Virus record (IMG/VR): IMGVR_UViG_3300044636_000539
Location: 1-55,468 of that record
DNA: 55,468 nt
Strand: one strand, 5' to 3'
DNA from: a virus
Shown here: one piece after another, positions 1-7,166 of the stretch
Numbering within the stretch: the stretch's first letter is position 1
How the letters are laid out: the number at the start of each line of letters is the position of its first letter
Position numbers and translations under genes: made by a program
Notes under the pieces: generated by a model
Databases searched by the model: none
The model's input: the letters and a program-made list of their open reading frames with translations, nothing else
Told to the model about the DNA's origin: nothing

Positions 1-879
1 TTGTGCGTGAGACGTGAGGGCGACCTGCTCGCCACGGGTCAAGAGGCCCATTTTCAAGCTCTTGGCGTCAATCCTGCCCTGAGAACACAGAATGCGCCGA
101 GCTTCGGCCTTTGGCATCATTTCATAAGTGTAATCGACGGCTTGGTGACCTTCTGCCGCTACGTCTTCGAGCATCTGGCGGCATAGGCTGGATTTTCCGT
201 CGCTGGACTCAGCGGCCACCACGGTAAGGCATCCAGGCTCCAATCCGCCCATAATTGAATCAATCTCTTGGATGCCGGTCGAGACTCCGGCGAATTTCCG
301 GCCCGACTCTGACATAGCCTGCGAATCGTCCACGACCTGCATGACAAGCTCGCGGATCGGGACGCAAGGCAGTTCCGCGCTCTCTTCCATAGCCGACACC
401 TCGCGGGCGTCCTGAATGCGCCTCGCAGCCTCGTCGAGCACAACCGTCACGTCCTCGTCGTCTTGCTCCTTCCCGTGCTCGTATGCCTGGGCGATGTTCA
501 GAGCGGAGGCCCGGATGACTTCGCGGAGCGTGAACTTCTCCATAACGATTTTCCGGTAGTGGGCAAAGTGCGCCGGGATCGGAACGAATGTGAACAAGTC
601 CGAAAGCGCAGCGGCTCCACCGGCCTTGTCGAGCAAGTTCTGCTCCCGTAGGGCGTGCGTAACCGTGATCGTGTCAAACGGCTTCCCCTTCGCGGCCAGT
701 TCGTGCATTTTCTCGTAAACGACACGGTTAGCGTCGTGGTAGAATGCCGCTGGCGATGGCGCTTCGTTCAGCAGTTCGGGGCGCTGGAGTAGGCAGGATA
801 TAATGCCTTTTTCGGCCTCGTCTGAACAGGGTAGGGCGCGGTTGAGGCTGGCTAGAAGCTCTTCGGTCGAGGTATTCAT
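1..879 (-). CDS. dnaB: Replicative DNA helicase DnaB (3' end cut by window edge)
   Basis: The visible 293 codons hold the DnaB N-terminal helical domain (about residues 15-115) followed by the start of the RecA-like ATPase. The Walker A motif is AAESSDGKSS at about residues 222-231, preceded by the typical TGIQEIDSIMGGLEPG segment of this family. DnaB-type hexamers unwind DNA at the fork on the lagging strand; here the protein would act at the phage fork. The ATG at 879-877 overlaps the stop of the upstream replication initiator by four bases (ATGA), so the two are translationally coupled and the initiator is a likely loader. The C-terminal half with Walker B and the arginine finger lies outside the window. 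The family assignment is secure from motifs; whether it is complete cannot be judged. Confidence 0.93.
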   Translation of the reverse strand, partial: MNTSTEELLASLNRALPCSDEAEKGIISCLLQRPELLNEAPSPAAFYHDANRVVYEKMHELAAKGKPFDTITVTHALREQNLLDKAGGAAALSDLFTFVPIPAHFAHYRKIVMEKFTLREVIRASALNIAQAYEHGKEQDDEDVTVVLDEAARRIQDAREVSAMEESAELPCVPIRELVMQVVDDSQAMSESGRKFAGVSTGIQEIDSIMGGLEPGCLTVVAAESSDGKSSLCRQMLEDVAAEGHQAVDYTYEMMPKAEARRILCSQGRIDAKSLKMGLLTRGEQVALTSHAQ

Positions 880-1634
880 TTCTGGTCAGGGTTGTAGTTT
901 TTGGCGCGGTCGATTTCGCCAGTCCAGTTGTTGAGCAGCGTCAGGATGTCCCGGCGAAGGTATTGGCAGCCGGATTGTGTGTAAAACCATCGCAAGGCTT
1001 GCCAATCTTCGGAGTCGATGGGCTTTGGAATCTTGGACCATACTTTGAGTTCCTTCTCACTCCACGGGGTTGTTGGTCTGCGATTGAACCACGATCCGAT
1101 TTCGATTTGTTCAGGTGAAAGGCTGGGTTTTGATTCTTGCACCTCCAAAACCAACGACGGCGGAGCCGGAGGCTTTGGGGATATAGGGGTATTCTTTGCT
1201 TCTGCTTCTGCTTCTTGCTTCTGCTTGGGCTTATCACGCTTACTCGTGGCTGACGGCTGCTTACTTTTATTACGTTCGCGCCATCTTGCCTGAGCCAAAC
1301 GGTTCTGCTCGGCTCGATCATCCTCGCTGCGAATAGCTCGATATTTGGCATAGTTCACAATCTGCCAGCCCCAAACACGATGCTCGTCCAGCCTTTGCAG
1401 GCGTGCGCCCTCTGCCTCGGGCGAGCGGCTTTCCGGGTCTGGAGCCTCAAGCACCAGAATGGCAGCCTTCACCTCGTCCACATTCAGCCCTGTTTCTTCC
1501 GCGATTGCTCGGAAGTGCTTATCGACAACGCCGTCTTTCGACGCATGAGCCATAAGGTTTGTGAACACGAGAATTTCATGGGAGCGGCCTCGAAGAGTGC
1601 CTTGGTAGAGGGATGCGAAAAGTTTACAATACAT
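876..1634 (-). CDS. Phage replication initiator / helicase-loader-like protein
   Basis: This 252-residue protein has an N-terminal winged-helix-like region (about 1-110, including FTNLMAHASKDGVVD and RLDEHRVWGWQIVNY), a basic Lys/Gln/Glu-rich low-complexity linker (about 118-160), and a C-terminal helical part with several Trp residues (about 175-252). That architecture, and its place directly before dnaB with a 4-bp ATGA overlap, fits the O-protein/replisome-organiser class that binds the phage origin and delivers the helicase. It is the first gene of the operon after an intergenic region that carries a palindrome and a hairpin. The start ATG at 1634 has no Shine-Dalgarno sequence. The role is inferred from architecture and context; no catalytic motif is expected. 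Confidence 0.8.
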   Translation of the reverse strand: MYCKLFASLYQGTLRGRSHEILVFTNLMAHASKDGVVDKHFRAIAEETGLNVDEVKAAILVLEAPDPESRSPEAEGARLQRLDEHRVWGWQIVNYAKYRAIRSEDDRAEQNRLAQARWRERNKSKQPSATSKRDKPKQKQEAEAEAKNTPISPKPPAPPSLVLEVQESKPSLSPEQIEIGSWFNRRPTTPWSEKELKVWSKIPKPIDSEDWQALRWFYTQSGCQYLRRDILTLLNNWTGEIDRAKNYNPDQK

Positions 1635-1652
1635 GGTAAGCCGTGAGTTATT

Positions 1653-1668
1653 ACTGTAATATTACGGT
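1653..1668. promoter_or_regulatory. Palindrome, candidate operator upstream of replication initiator
   Basis: The palindrome GTAATATTAC (1656-1665) is extended by matching AC and GT ends. It lies 19 bases upstream of the replication initiator ATG on the minus strand, where an autoregulatory operator would sit. A perfect -35-like TTGACA occurs further upstream on the minus strand (1727-1732) but lacks a good -10 at the usual spacing. The symmetry is directly visible; the function is a guess. Confidence 0.35.
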
Positions 1669-1752
1669 TTTGGGCAAATGAAAAGCGGTTTTATACTTGG
1701 TGTGTAGCTCCTGCCACGTTACTAGATGTCAAACTTTTTGCTGACAGTGTAT

Positions 1753-1786
1753 AAAGCGTGACGGCGCGTTACCGTCACGCTTTTTT
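1753..1786 (+). terminator. Bidirectional hairpin terminator between initiator and methyltransferase
   Basis: A 12-bp perfect stem (AAAGCGTGACGG paired with CCGTCACGCTTT, 1753-1764 and 1772-1783) encloses a 7-base loop. It is followed on the plus strand by TTTTTT. On the minus strand, the direction of the flanking genes, the stem is followed by TTTATA, so it can also end transcription arriving from the methyltransferase gene. It separates the helicase/methyltransferase unit from the initiator/dnaB unit. Confidence 0.75.
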
Positions 1787-1797
1787 GTGACAGTGAT

Positions 1798-2784
1798 TCA
1801 ATCCTCGCTTTCGCTTTCGTTCAGATTGCCGAAGAGCGGCATTTCCTCGCGGGCGATGCCCTCGGCTGCCGCTGTGCAGTTTAAGACGGCCTGCTTGTAG
1901 TAAGCCTCCTTCAACTCGATACCGATGGCGCGGCGTCCATTGATGATTGCGCCGTAAGCCTCGCTCCCAACGCCAAGAAATGGCGTCAAGACCACTTCAC
2001 CAGGATTTGAGCGCAGGACCACGACTCGCTCGATAACGTCAAGTTGAAGCGGGTGAACGTGTTTTTCATCGTCCGGGTCTTTGCATTCCTTGTAGGGCAG
2101 GACGCGCTCAATCCGAACATCGTCCCAAAAGGCGCTGGCGTATTGCCGCCAGATCCAATGCGAGAAACGATTCTCAGTCTGCTTTCCGGTGTGGCCTTTG
2201 TAGGCCAGAAGCTCATGCGGCATCTGGCGCGAACCGGCGTAGCTGTGAAGTCCTGTCGGATGAGCCACAGGCACTTCGTTCTCACCATCACGGCGGAACA
2301 AAAGCAGATAATCGGCGCTCGCCACGTCGCATAGGCTGGAGTCGTCCACGATGGTTTTGTGAGCGAGTCCCTTCGCCATCGTTCGGAGACGAACGGCAAG
2401 AGGTTCTTTCCACACGGAGTGACGAGCGATGAACTTGAAACCGTTCGCCAAATGGAGGCGGATGATGTCGCCGGGAAAGTCTGTCAGCGTGCATCCGGCA
2501 TTGCATGAACTTGGAATGTCCATGCAATGAACGGCGGTAATCCGGCCCGGCTTCGTGAGTCGTGCAATCTGCGAGACGACAAACCCGTAATGCTCAAAGA
2601 ACTCTTCATAGTTCCGGCAGTTTGACAAATCCCGCTCGTCGGAACTGTAATTGTATAGCCCGCAGAACGGCGGCGAATAGACAGACAGATCAACAGACCT
2701 GTCTGGTAGTGATTGCATGACCTCGCAGCAGTCTCCGTTATAGAGGGCGAATTGGTCCGTTACTTTTTGTGTGATTACAGCCAT
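1798..2784 (-). CDS. DNA methyltransferase, beta-class N4-cytosine/N6-adenine type
   Basis: The protein has 328 residues. The catalytic motif IV is SPPF (37-40) and the AdoMet-binding motif I is TPFLGVGS (267-274), with NGRRAIGIEL following. Motif IV before motif I is the beta-class order of the N-4/N-6 DNA methylase fold. SPPF is more usual for N4-cytosine enzymes but also occurs in N6-adenine enzymes, so the target base is uncertain. The enzyme probably modifies phage DNA and may protect it from host restriction. Its start overlaps the stop of the upstream SNF2-type helicase by 10 bases, so the two are expressed as a pair. No matching endonuclease is seen, so it looks like an orphan or anti-restriction methylase. 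Confidence 0.93.
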   Translation of the reverse strand: MAVITQKVTDQFALYNGDCCEVMQSLPDRSVDLSVYSPPFCGLYNYSSDERDLSNCRNYEEFFEHYGFVVSQIARLTKPGRITAVHCMDIPSSCNAGCTLTDFPGDIIRLHLANGFKFIARHSVWKEPLAVRLRTMAKGLAHKTIVDDSSLCDVASADYLLLFRRDGENEVPVAHPTGLHSYAGSRQMPHELLAYKGHTGKQTENRFSHWIWRQYASAFWDDVRIERVLPYKECKDPDDEKHVHPLQLDVIERVVVLRSNPGEVVLTPFLGVGSEAYGAIINGRRAIGIELKEAYYKQAVLNCTAAAEGIAREEMPLFGNLNESESED

Positions 2785-4145
2785 GATGGTGTGATTTCGT
2801 TGGTGGTTGGTTTCTCTTTCTTTTCAATCCGCAACTCATTGTTCATAAGCTGAACAAGATGCGAAAACATTTCCTCGGCTTGCGCCGCTTTGCGCTGGAG
2901 ATTTTGCAGGACTCCACGCTCGCCTTCGGATGTCACTACGTCGATTGTGACGGCGTGCTTTTGACCAAAGCGCCAGCTTCTACGGATGGATTGGTACCAC
3001 TGCTCGAAGCTATGCGAGGGGAAAAATGTTTGGTGGTGGCAGTGCTGCCAGTTCAAGCCAAAGCCTGCGATTTTTGGCTTGCTGATGAGCACGCGGATTT
3101 GACCGCTAGCAAAGGCGTCAAACCGCTCTTCCTTTACCTCATCGGGATCGTCGCCGGATACTTGGACGGAATCCTTGATGATTTTTTCCAGCCTGTCGCC
3201 CTCGCTGTTCAGGTGGCACCACATGACCGCACTCTTGCCGGAGTTCTCCACGCACGCGGCAGCCATCGCGCAACGCTCTTCAATGGTGCGGCTTCGCTCT
3301 TGGCGCTGTTCGGCTAGACCGTGAGCAGGCATCGAAAACAGCATGCCCTCAAGTGGCGCTTTCGCCTCAACTATGTGCTCGCGGGTTATAAGTTCAGGCA
3401 GCTTAAATTTACCATCGCTAAAGCCAAGATCGGACGGCTTGCGCACAGCCCGCGCCCATGAGCATACCCATCGCCAGAAATCGCGCTCGGCATGTCCACG
3501 AAAGCGATAGATGCCGGAGCGGTGCTCTTGGCTTCGTGAGGTTGTAGCCTCCGCCTTCTTGAAGAACTTGCCAAGCATATCCATGAATCCAAGATAGCCT
3601 AAAGCCTCGCTGGATGTTCCAAGTTCAATGTGATCGTTTGGCGCGGCGGTAGCGGTGCAAAGAAGACCGAATTTTTGCTTTCGCATGAAGTCGGTCACGG
3701 CTGATTTTGTCACGCCGTCAAAGTTTTTCAAAATGCTTGACTCATCGCATACAGTCCCGGCGAAATCATTCGCATCAAATAAGTGGAGCTTCTCATAGTT
3801 TGTGATGACGACCTTAGCGCCCGGGTGAAACTTACCCGTTGTTGAGCGTGATGCAAAGATGCCAAACTTGGCGGCCTCTTTGACCATTTGCGCACCAACA
3901 GCCAGCGGAGTCAGGATGAGCACGGGCTTGTTAGTGTGCCGGACAATGTTCTCAGCATAGCTTAACTGCATCATCGACTTTCCAAGTCCGCAGTCTGCAA
4001 ACAAGGCAGCCCTGCCTTTCATTACGCTCCATTCGATAAGGCTCCGTTGAAAGTCGAATGCCGCATCAGGAATGAATGTCGGCTTGAATCCGTAGTTGCC
4101 TCCAAGGTGGGTCTTACGATTGATAAACTCTGAATAAGTTGTCAT
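2775..4145 (-). CDS. SNF2/DEAD-like helicase paired with methyltransferase
   Basis: This 456-residue superfamily 2 ATPase has the motifs in order: Walker A CGLGKS (about 52-57), motif II DESS (134-137), motif III TATAAP, then in the second RecA lobe GFGLNWQ (motif V) and QSIRRSWRFGQ (motif VI). The RRxxRxGQ-like end is typical of SNF2 proteins, which translocate on double-stranded DNA. It lacks a recognisable nuclease domain. The gene ends inside the start of the methyltransferase gene (10-bp overlap), so the products probably work together, for example in moving along and marking or remodelling phage DNA. A long hairpin lies directly upstream of its ATG. The helicase family is certain; the biological role is inferred. 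Confidence 0.92.
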   Translation of the reverse strand: MTTYSEFINRKTHLGGNYGFKPTFIPDAAFDFQRSLIEWSVMKGRAALFADCGLGKSMMQLSYAENIVRHTNKPVLILTPLAVGAQMVKEAAKFGIFASRSTTGKFHPGAKVVITNYEKLHLFDANDFAGTVCDESSILKNFDGVTKSAVTDFMRKQKFGLLCTATAAPNDHIELGTSSEALGYLGFMDMLGKFFKKAEATTSRSQEHRSGIYRFRGHAERDFWRWVCSWARAVRKPSDLGFSDGKFKLPELITREHIVEAKAPLEGMLFSMPAHGLAEQRQERSRTIEERCAMAAACVENSGKSAVMWCHLNSEGDRLEKIIKDSVQVSGDDPDEVKEERFDAFASGQIRVLISKPKIAGFGLNWQHCHHQTFFPSHSFEQWYQSIRRSWRFGQKHAVTIDVVTSEGERGVLQNLQRKAAQAEEMFSHLVQLMNNELRIEKKEKPTTNEITPSWL

Positions 4146-4158
4146 ATCTTCAAAAAGG

Positions 4159-4221
4159 TGCTCCCCACGAAACCAAGGCTAGAAATCCGATATGCGCGGG
4201 TTCCTTGGAGTGTGGGGAGCA
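4159..4221. other. Long imperfect hairpin upstream of the helicase start
   Basis: Arms TGCTCCCCAC (4159-4168) and GTGGGGAGCA (4212-4221) pair perfectly over 10 bp. An inner stem CCAAGG/CCTTGG (4173-4178 and 4203-4208) continues the helix after a small asymmetric gap. On the minus strand the element ends 13 bases before the helicase ATG and is followed by CCTTTTTG. It could act as an attenuator, a processing site or a translational control element. Only the pairing is certain. Confidence 0.55.
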
Positions 4222-4278
4222 TTTTGAGATGTGGCATATTGACTGGCCGTTTCTAGTCGGCGTGCGTTGACTATTGCG

Positions 4279-4533
4279 TTACAAGCTCGGCTGGCAAGGG
4301 GTTTTTGGCAGCGAAAAGCCGATGGCATTCTTTAGGCGCTTTAGGGTGCAAACGTCGCCGTCTGCCAAGTGCAGATTCTCCATCAGGGTTTCTTGGATCG
4401 CGGCCCGTAAGGCTTCGTTTTCGCGCTCAAGCTCCGCCATCTTGGCGCAAAGGTAAGCAGTGCCGCAAGCGCCGCGTGAAAAGGCATCAAATGCGGCATC
4501 GGTAATTGGCGTTGGTCGTTCTGTGGTGTTCAT
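4279..4533 (-). CDS. Small phage protein with coiled coil, unknown function
   Basis: This is an 84-residue hypothetical protein. It begins MNTTERPTPITDAAF, a phrase common in small phage early proteins, and continues with a short heptad-like stretch KMAELERENEALRAAI that should form a coiled coil. The start ATG at 4533 overlaps the stop of the upstream gene in an ATGA junction, which supports this start and translational coupling. I see no catalytic motif. It is the last gene before the hairpin that precedes the helicase. Confidence 0.75.
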   Translation of the reverse strand: MNTTERPTPITDAAFDAFSRGACGTAYLCAKMAELERENEALRAAIQETLMENLHLADGDVCTLKRLKNAIGFSLPKTPCQPSL

Positions 4534-4952
4534 GGTTGTTTTGTGGCTTCAATGCGTCGGCGTTCTTCGGCCTCTTTGGCGAGGGTGCGCAGCGTGGTGG
4601 TGACAAAGTGAGCGGCCACTTTCAAAAGGCGCTCTTTCTCGGGGTGTTGAATCTGGCGGCGGTAACGATAAAACATGCGCCACACCTGCGCGGCCTGCTT
4701 TTCGGTGATGTCCGTCGTCAGCAACTCGCGGGCAAAACGCTTGTCCCAAGATGCGGGTGGATAGTTGACCTGCTCTTTCAGGCACTTCACGGCTTGACGC
4801 TCGTCTTCGGTTTGATCCCGGCGAAGAACTGGCGCTTTCTTTGGCGCTTCCAGCTTCACCTTTACGGGATTGGCGGTGACTTCGCGGTTGCCACACGGGA
4901 GCGCCGTGGTGGCGAGGGCGTCGAATAGGAACTCGGGAGGATCGATGTTCAT
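4530..4952 (-). CDS. Hypothetical protein, possibly replication-associated
   Basis: This 140-residue protein starts at MNIDPPEFLFDAL. The frame is open further upstream, but the ATG at 4952 forms an ATGA overlap with the preceding gene, which fixes the start. The sequence is basic, with a Lys/Arg-rich middle and a helical C-terminus rich in Arg and Glu. The segment DKRFARELLTTDITEKQAAQVWRM contains a helix-turn-helix-like rhythm, but I cannot assign a family. Its position between small proteins and upstream of the helicase pair suggests an early function. Confidence 0.72.
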   Translation of the reverse strand: MNIDPPEFLFDALATTALPCGNREVTANPVKVKLEAPKKAPVLRRDQTEDERQAVKCLKEQVNYPPASWDKRFARELLTTDITEKQAAQVWRMFYRYRRQIQHPEKERLLKVAAHFVTTTLRTLAKEAEERRRIEATKQP

Positions 4953-5239
4953 GGCATCAAGATTCCGCTGTCGATGATTTTGCCGAGCCATTCGCGCCCG
5001 TCGTCGGTGGCCTCGTATTGCTTGGCGTCTGGATTGAGTCGAGCCAGCCCGGCAGCAATGAGCTTGCCCATGCTCTTGAGCGTGGATGGCGCTTTGCTGC
5101 GATCTTCCCAGCCTGCTTTTGCAACGCAAGGGAATGGCGTTTGGACAACCTGGGCGAGTTCCGCGACGGCATCCGGGCCGATGTATCTGCGATGCAGCCC
5201 GAGCTTGCGGGTGCGGTTTGTGAAGGTGGTGGGTGTCAT
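4949..5239 (-). CDS. Hypothetical protein, winged-helix-like
   Basis: This 96-residue protein has an alternation of short helices and a C-terminal LARLNPDAKQYEATDDGREWL segment that resembles the wing of small winged-helix proteins, in which a YxxTDxGRxxL-like phrase is common. A DNA-binding role is possible but not shown. Both ends are ATGA junctions with neighbours, so it sits inside a tightly coupled run of early genes. Confidence 0.72.
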   Translation of the reverse strand: MTPTTFTNRTRKLGLHRRYIGPDAVAELAQVVQTPFPCVAKAGWEDRSKAPSTLKSMGKLIAAGLARLNPDAKQYEATDDGREWLGKIIDSGILMP

Positions 5240-5553
5240 GGAAGGTCGATGACGTAGGTTTGGCCGCTCGTGACAGTGTTGACGTATGCGATGGCTCGCC
5301 AGTCGCCGACTTGGACGTTCTTCACGTTCTGGTACACGCTTTCGGAACTGGAATACTCAGGTTTGCGTACCTGAGTCTCGGCATCTTGCCACGGTATGAC
5401 AAAAATGGCGCATCCTGGAGCCGGTTTGGCGACGCAATAAGCACGCGGGAAGATGTGGCGGACGGAGAGGCATCCTTCGACCTGCTTTTTGGCAGCGGCT
5501 TTTATGCGCTTGATGATGTCGCGGGAGTAGGCGGATTTTGGTTCTTGTTTCAT
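5236..5553 (-). CDS. Hypothetical early protein
   Basis: The protein has 105 residues from the ATG at 5553; a TTG eight codons upstream is possible but overlaps the preceding gene and is less likely. It begins with a basic helix (YSRDIIKRIKAAAKKQVEG) followed by a beta-rich part with the phrase VIPWQDAETQVRK. Its end overlaps the next start (ATGA). The sequence just upstream of the ATG is the A/C-rich CACCACCAACGACCACGC, an example of the leader type seen throughout the window. I do not recognise a family. Confidence 0.7.
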   Translation of the reverse strand: MKQEPKSAYSRDIIKRIKAAAKKQVEGCLSVRHIFPRAYCVAKPAPGCAIFVIPWQDAETQVRKPEYSSSESVYQNVKNVQVGDWRAIAYVNTVTSGQTYVIDLP

Positions 5554-5573
5554 GCGTGGTCGTTGGTGGTGGA

Positions 5574-5930
5574 TCAAAAGGGAATGTCGTCGGTTTCCAT
5601 GCCGCCCTCGATTTGCGGCTCGTCATACTGGATCGTCCCTGGAGGCTGACGGCGTGGTGCATTCGGGCGAGGCGCTGGCCGGGTTTGCTGGCGAGGCGGT
5701 GGCGCTTCTTCTTCTGGTAGCGTGAGGTTGCCGAGAATTGGCGCTTGAACGCCAGAATCACGCGCTTCCTTTGGCAAATCCTGCGAGACGAAATGCGTAT
5801 CGCCATACTGGCCAGTGCCGTTTTTGTTCGGCCATGCGACGAGGTTAAGGTACTTGCCGTTTTTACCCTCAAAGATGTAGTCTTTGAGAATCTTCGTGAC
5901 GTTGATTTTGATTTTGATGGGACGTGCCAT
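5574..5930 (-). CDS. Single-stranded DNA-binding-like protein with SSB C-terminal tail
   Basis: The protein has 118 residues. Residues 1-70 form a beta-rich domain (PIKIKINVTKI, GKNGKYLNLVAWPN, GDTHFVSQDL). They are followed by a Pro/Arg/Gln-rich flexible linker (about 73-105) and a tail ending METDDIPF. The acidic DDIPF end is the classical SSB C-terminal tip that docks host replication and repair proteins. The globular part is not an obvious standard SSB sequence, so the call rests on overall plan and tail. It lies next to rusA and the recombination genes, as expected for a fork protein. The frame continues upstream, but the ATG at 5930 begins the recognisable domain. Confidence 0.75.
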   Translation of the reverse strand: MARPIKIKINVTKILKDYIFEGKNGKYLNLVAWPNKNGTGQYGDTHFVSQDLPKEARDSGVQAPILGNLTLPEEEAPPPRQQTRPAPRPNAPRRQPPGTIQYDEPQIEGGMETDDIPF

Positions 5931-5946
5931 GATGTTCGTGTTTTGG

Positions 5947-6396
5947 TTAGGCCGGGATGGCCGTGATGGTGATTTGAACGCCGGAAGGCTCGCCAAGTGC
6001 GGCCCAGCGTTTAATGAGCATGCCGGAGCAGGCTTGGCGGTCGTCATGCCACATCTCAATTGAGGTGAGGGCATCAAGGATTGCCTTGTCGAGGTTGTCG
6101 CGGTCGGGCGTTTGCGTGTGCCATTTTGGGGCTGTGGATTTAATCTGTCCTTTGCTGGTGAAGTGCGCCTTTGGACGCGGGAAAACGCATTCCCAATCGA
6201 CGCGAACGGGGCCGTTGCCAAACAAAGGGTGTAGTGAATGGTTCCACATCGCATGTTTAGCGGCAGCCTGCACCGCCTCCTTGAAGTCGTCCGCCGTGTC
6301 TGGTGTATAGACCCGCGTGAACGCACCACGTCGGCAGGCTTTGACGCGAGGCTGGCCCTTGGGGATGCAGGGGGCAAAAAAGATGATGGGTTTCAT
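5947..6396 (-). CDS. rusA: RusA-family Holliday junction resolvase
   Basis: The 149-residue protein matches RusA in size and in the core motif TPDRDNLDKAILDAL (96-110) followed by WHDDRQ (116-121). The aspartates of these motifs bind the metal that cuts Holliday junctions. The N-terminal IPKGQPRVKACRRG loop is also typical. RusA enzymes resolve branched recombination intermediates as dimers. The ATG at 6396 overlaps the stop of the upstream HNH gene (ATGA); the frame is open further upstream but without family similarity. Together with the exonuclease/annealase pair it forms the phage recombination set. Confidence 0.92.
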   Translation of the reverse strand: MKPIIFFAPCIPKGQPRVKACRRGAFTRVYTPDTADDFKEAVQAAAKHAMWNHSLHPLFGNGPVRVDWECVFPRPKAHFTSKGQIKSTAPKWHTQTPDRDNLDKAILDALTSIEMWHDDRQACSGMLIKRWAALGEPSGVQITITAIPA

Positions 6397-6803
6397 TGTT
6401 TGGAGCCTTTGTGGATCTTTGTGTGACAAGGCGGGCAGACCCATATAACCGCTAGCTTTTGGCTGTAATCTTCGTGATGCCCGTGGATCAATCCGCTATT
6501 CCCGCATGCTTGGCAGCACTTCGGTTTTTGCAGTCTGCCGCTTTTTACAGCGTGCTTCACTGCATCCCGCGCTCTTGACTTCAAAGGCTCAAGTAAGCGT
6601 GCTTGGCGTAACGATAGGCGATTAGTCGCTTTTCTTTTTTCGGAATTTTTGTATTTTTCTTGGGCTTTTTTATAACCTTCCGTTTCCCTGTATTGAGCAG
6701 TGTATTTAGCTCGCTTGCCTTTACGCGGGTCGCCTGGGTGCTTTTTACGCCACTCTCTTGCTCGCTGCGCGTTCTTAGCCCTTCGTTCTTCAATGGTTTG
6801 CAT
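6393..6803 (-). CDS. Small HNH-type zinc protein
   Basis: This is a 136-residue protein. The first 90 residues are strongly basic and helical. The C-terminal part holds a CxxC...CPPCH arrangement around HGHHEDYSQKLAVIW (CQAC near 98-101, HHEDY near 109-113, CPPCHTKIH near 124-132). This is the beta-beta-alpha-metal layout of a compact HNH nuclease family common in phages. It would bind and possibly nick DNA. Its stop overlaps the rusA start. Codon use looks more AT-rich than in neighbours, so it may be a mobile or recently acquired gene. Cleavage activity is not proven by sequence alone. Confidence 0.8.
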   Translation of the reverse strand: MQTIEERRAKNAQRAREWRKKHPGDPRKGKRAKYTAQYRETEGYKKAQEKYKNSEKRKATNRLSLRQARLLEPLKSRARDAVKHAVKSGRLQKPKCCQACGNSGLIHGHHEDYSQKLAVIWVCPPCHTKIHKGSKQ

Positions 6804-6863
6804 AACGCATTATGGAATGGTTTTAACAAATGTCCATGCCATAACAATCAATCGCGAAGATTT

Positions 6864-7166
6864 TCACTTCTCGCAAGCCTCCCAGAGTGTCGGGTTGCCG
6901 TCAGCGTCGCGGTGCTTGGGGCGGTTAATTTTCCAATGCTCTTTTAGTTCGGCCCATGTTATGCAGTCCCGGCCATTTATTTCGACACCTCTTGATTTAA
7001 CGCAAAAAACTTGGGTCCATTGCATCCCATTTACTCCACCAGATGAGGACAGCAGCACGCTTCCCGGTGTCACGTCCTGCGGCCCGAGCGGTTGTTTGGG
7101 GGCCTTTGCGGCGTCGAGTTCGTCCGCGAAGGCGCGAATCTGTTTGGTGATGTCGTGGATGTTCAT
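6864..7166 (-). CDS. Hypothetical protein downstream of the exonuclease
   Basis: This 100-residue protein starts with a short helix (IHDITKQIRAFADELDAAKA), a Pro/Gly linker, and a beta-rich body with VTPGSVLLSSSGGVNGMQWTQ. The ATG at 7166 makes an ATGA overlap with the exonuclease stop, which fixes the start; the frame extends upstream without meaning. I do not recognise a family. The coupling suggests it is made together with the recombination enzymes. Confidence 0.7.
   Translation of the reverse strand: MNIHDITKQIRAFADELDAAKAPKQPLGPQDVTPGSVLLSSSGGVNGMQWTQVFCVKSRGVEINGRDCITWAELKEHWKINRPKHRDADGNPTLWEACEK

Noticed and set aside
1727-1732. A full promoter using the perfect TTGACA upstream of the replication initiator
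   Set aside because: No acceptable -10 box is found 16-18 bases downstream, so only the palindrome was listed.
4530-5129. A 199-codon extended form of the gene ending at 4530
   Set aside because: The extra part overlaps the neighbour in another frame and is Arg/Gln/Ala-biased; the ATGA junction at 4952 gives the better start.
5574-6377. A 267-codon extended form of the SSB-like gene
   Set aside because: The extra N-terminal part overlaps rusA in another frame and has no protein character; the ATG at 5930 begins the conserved domain.
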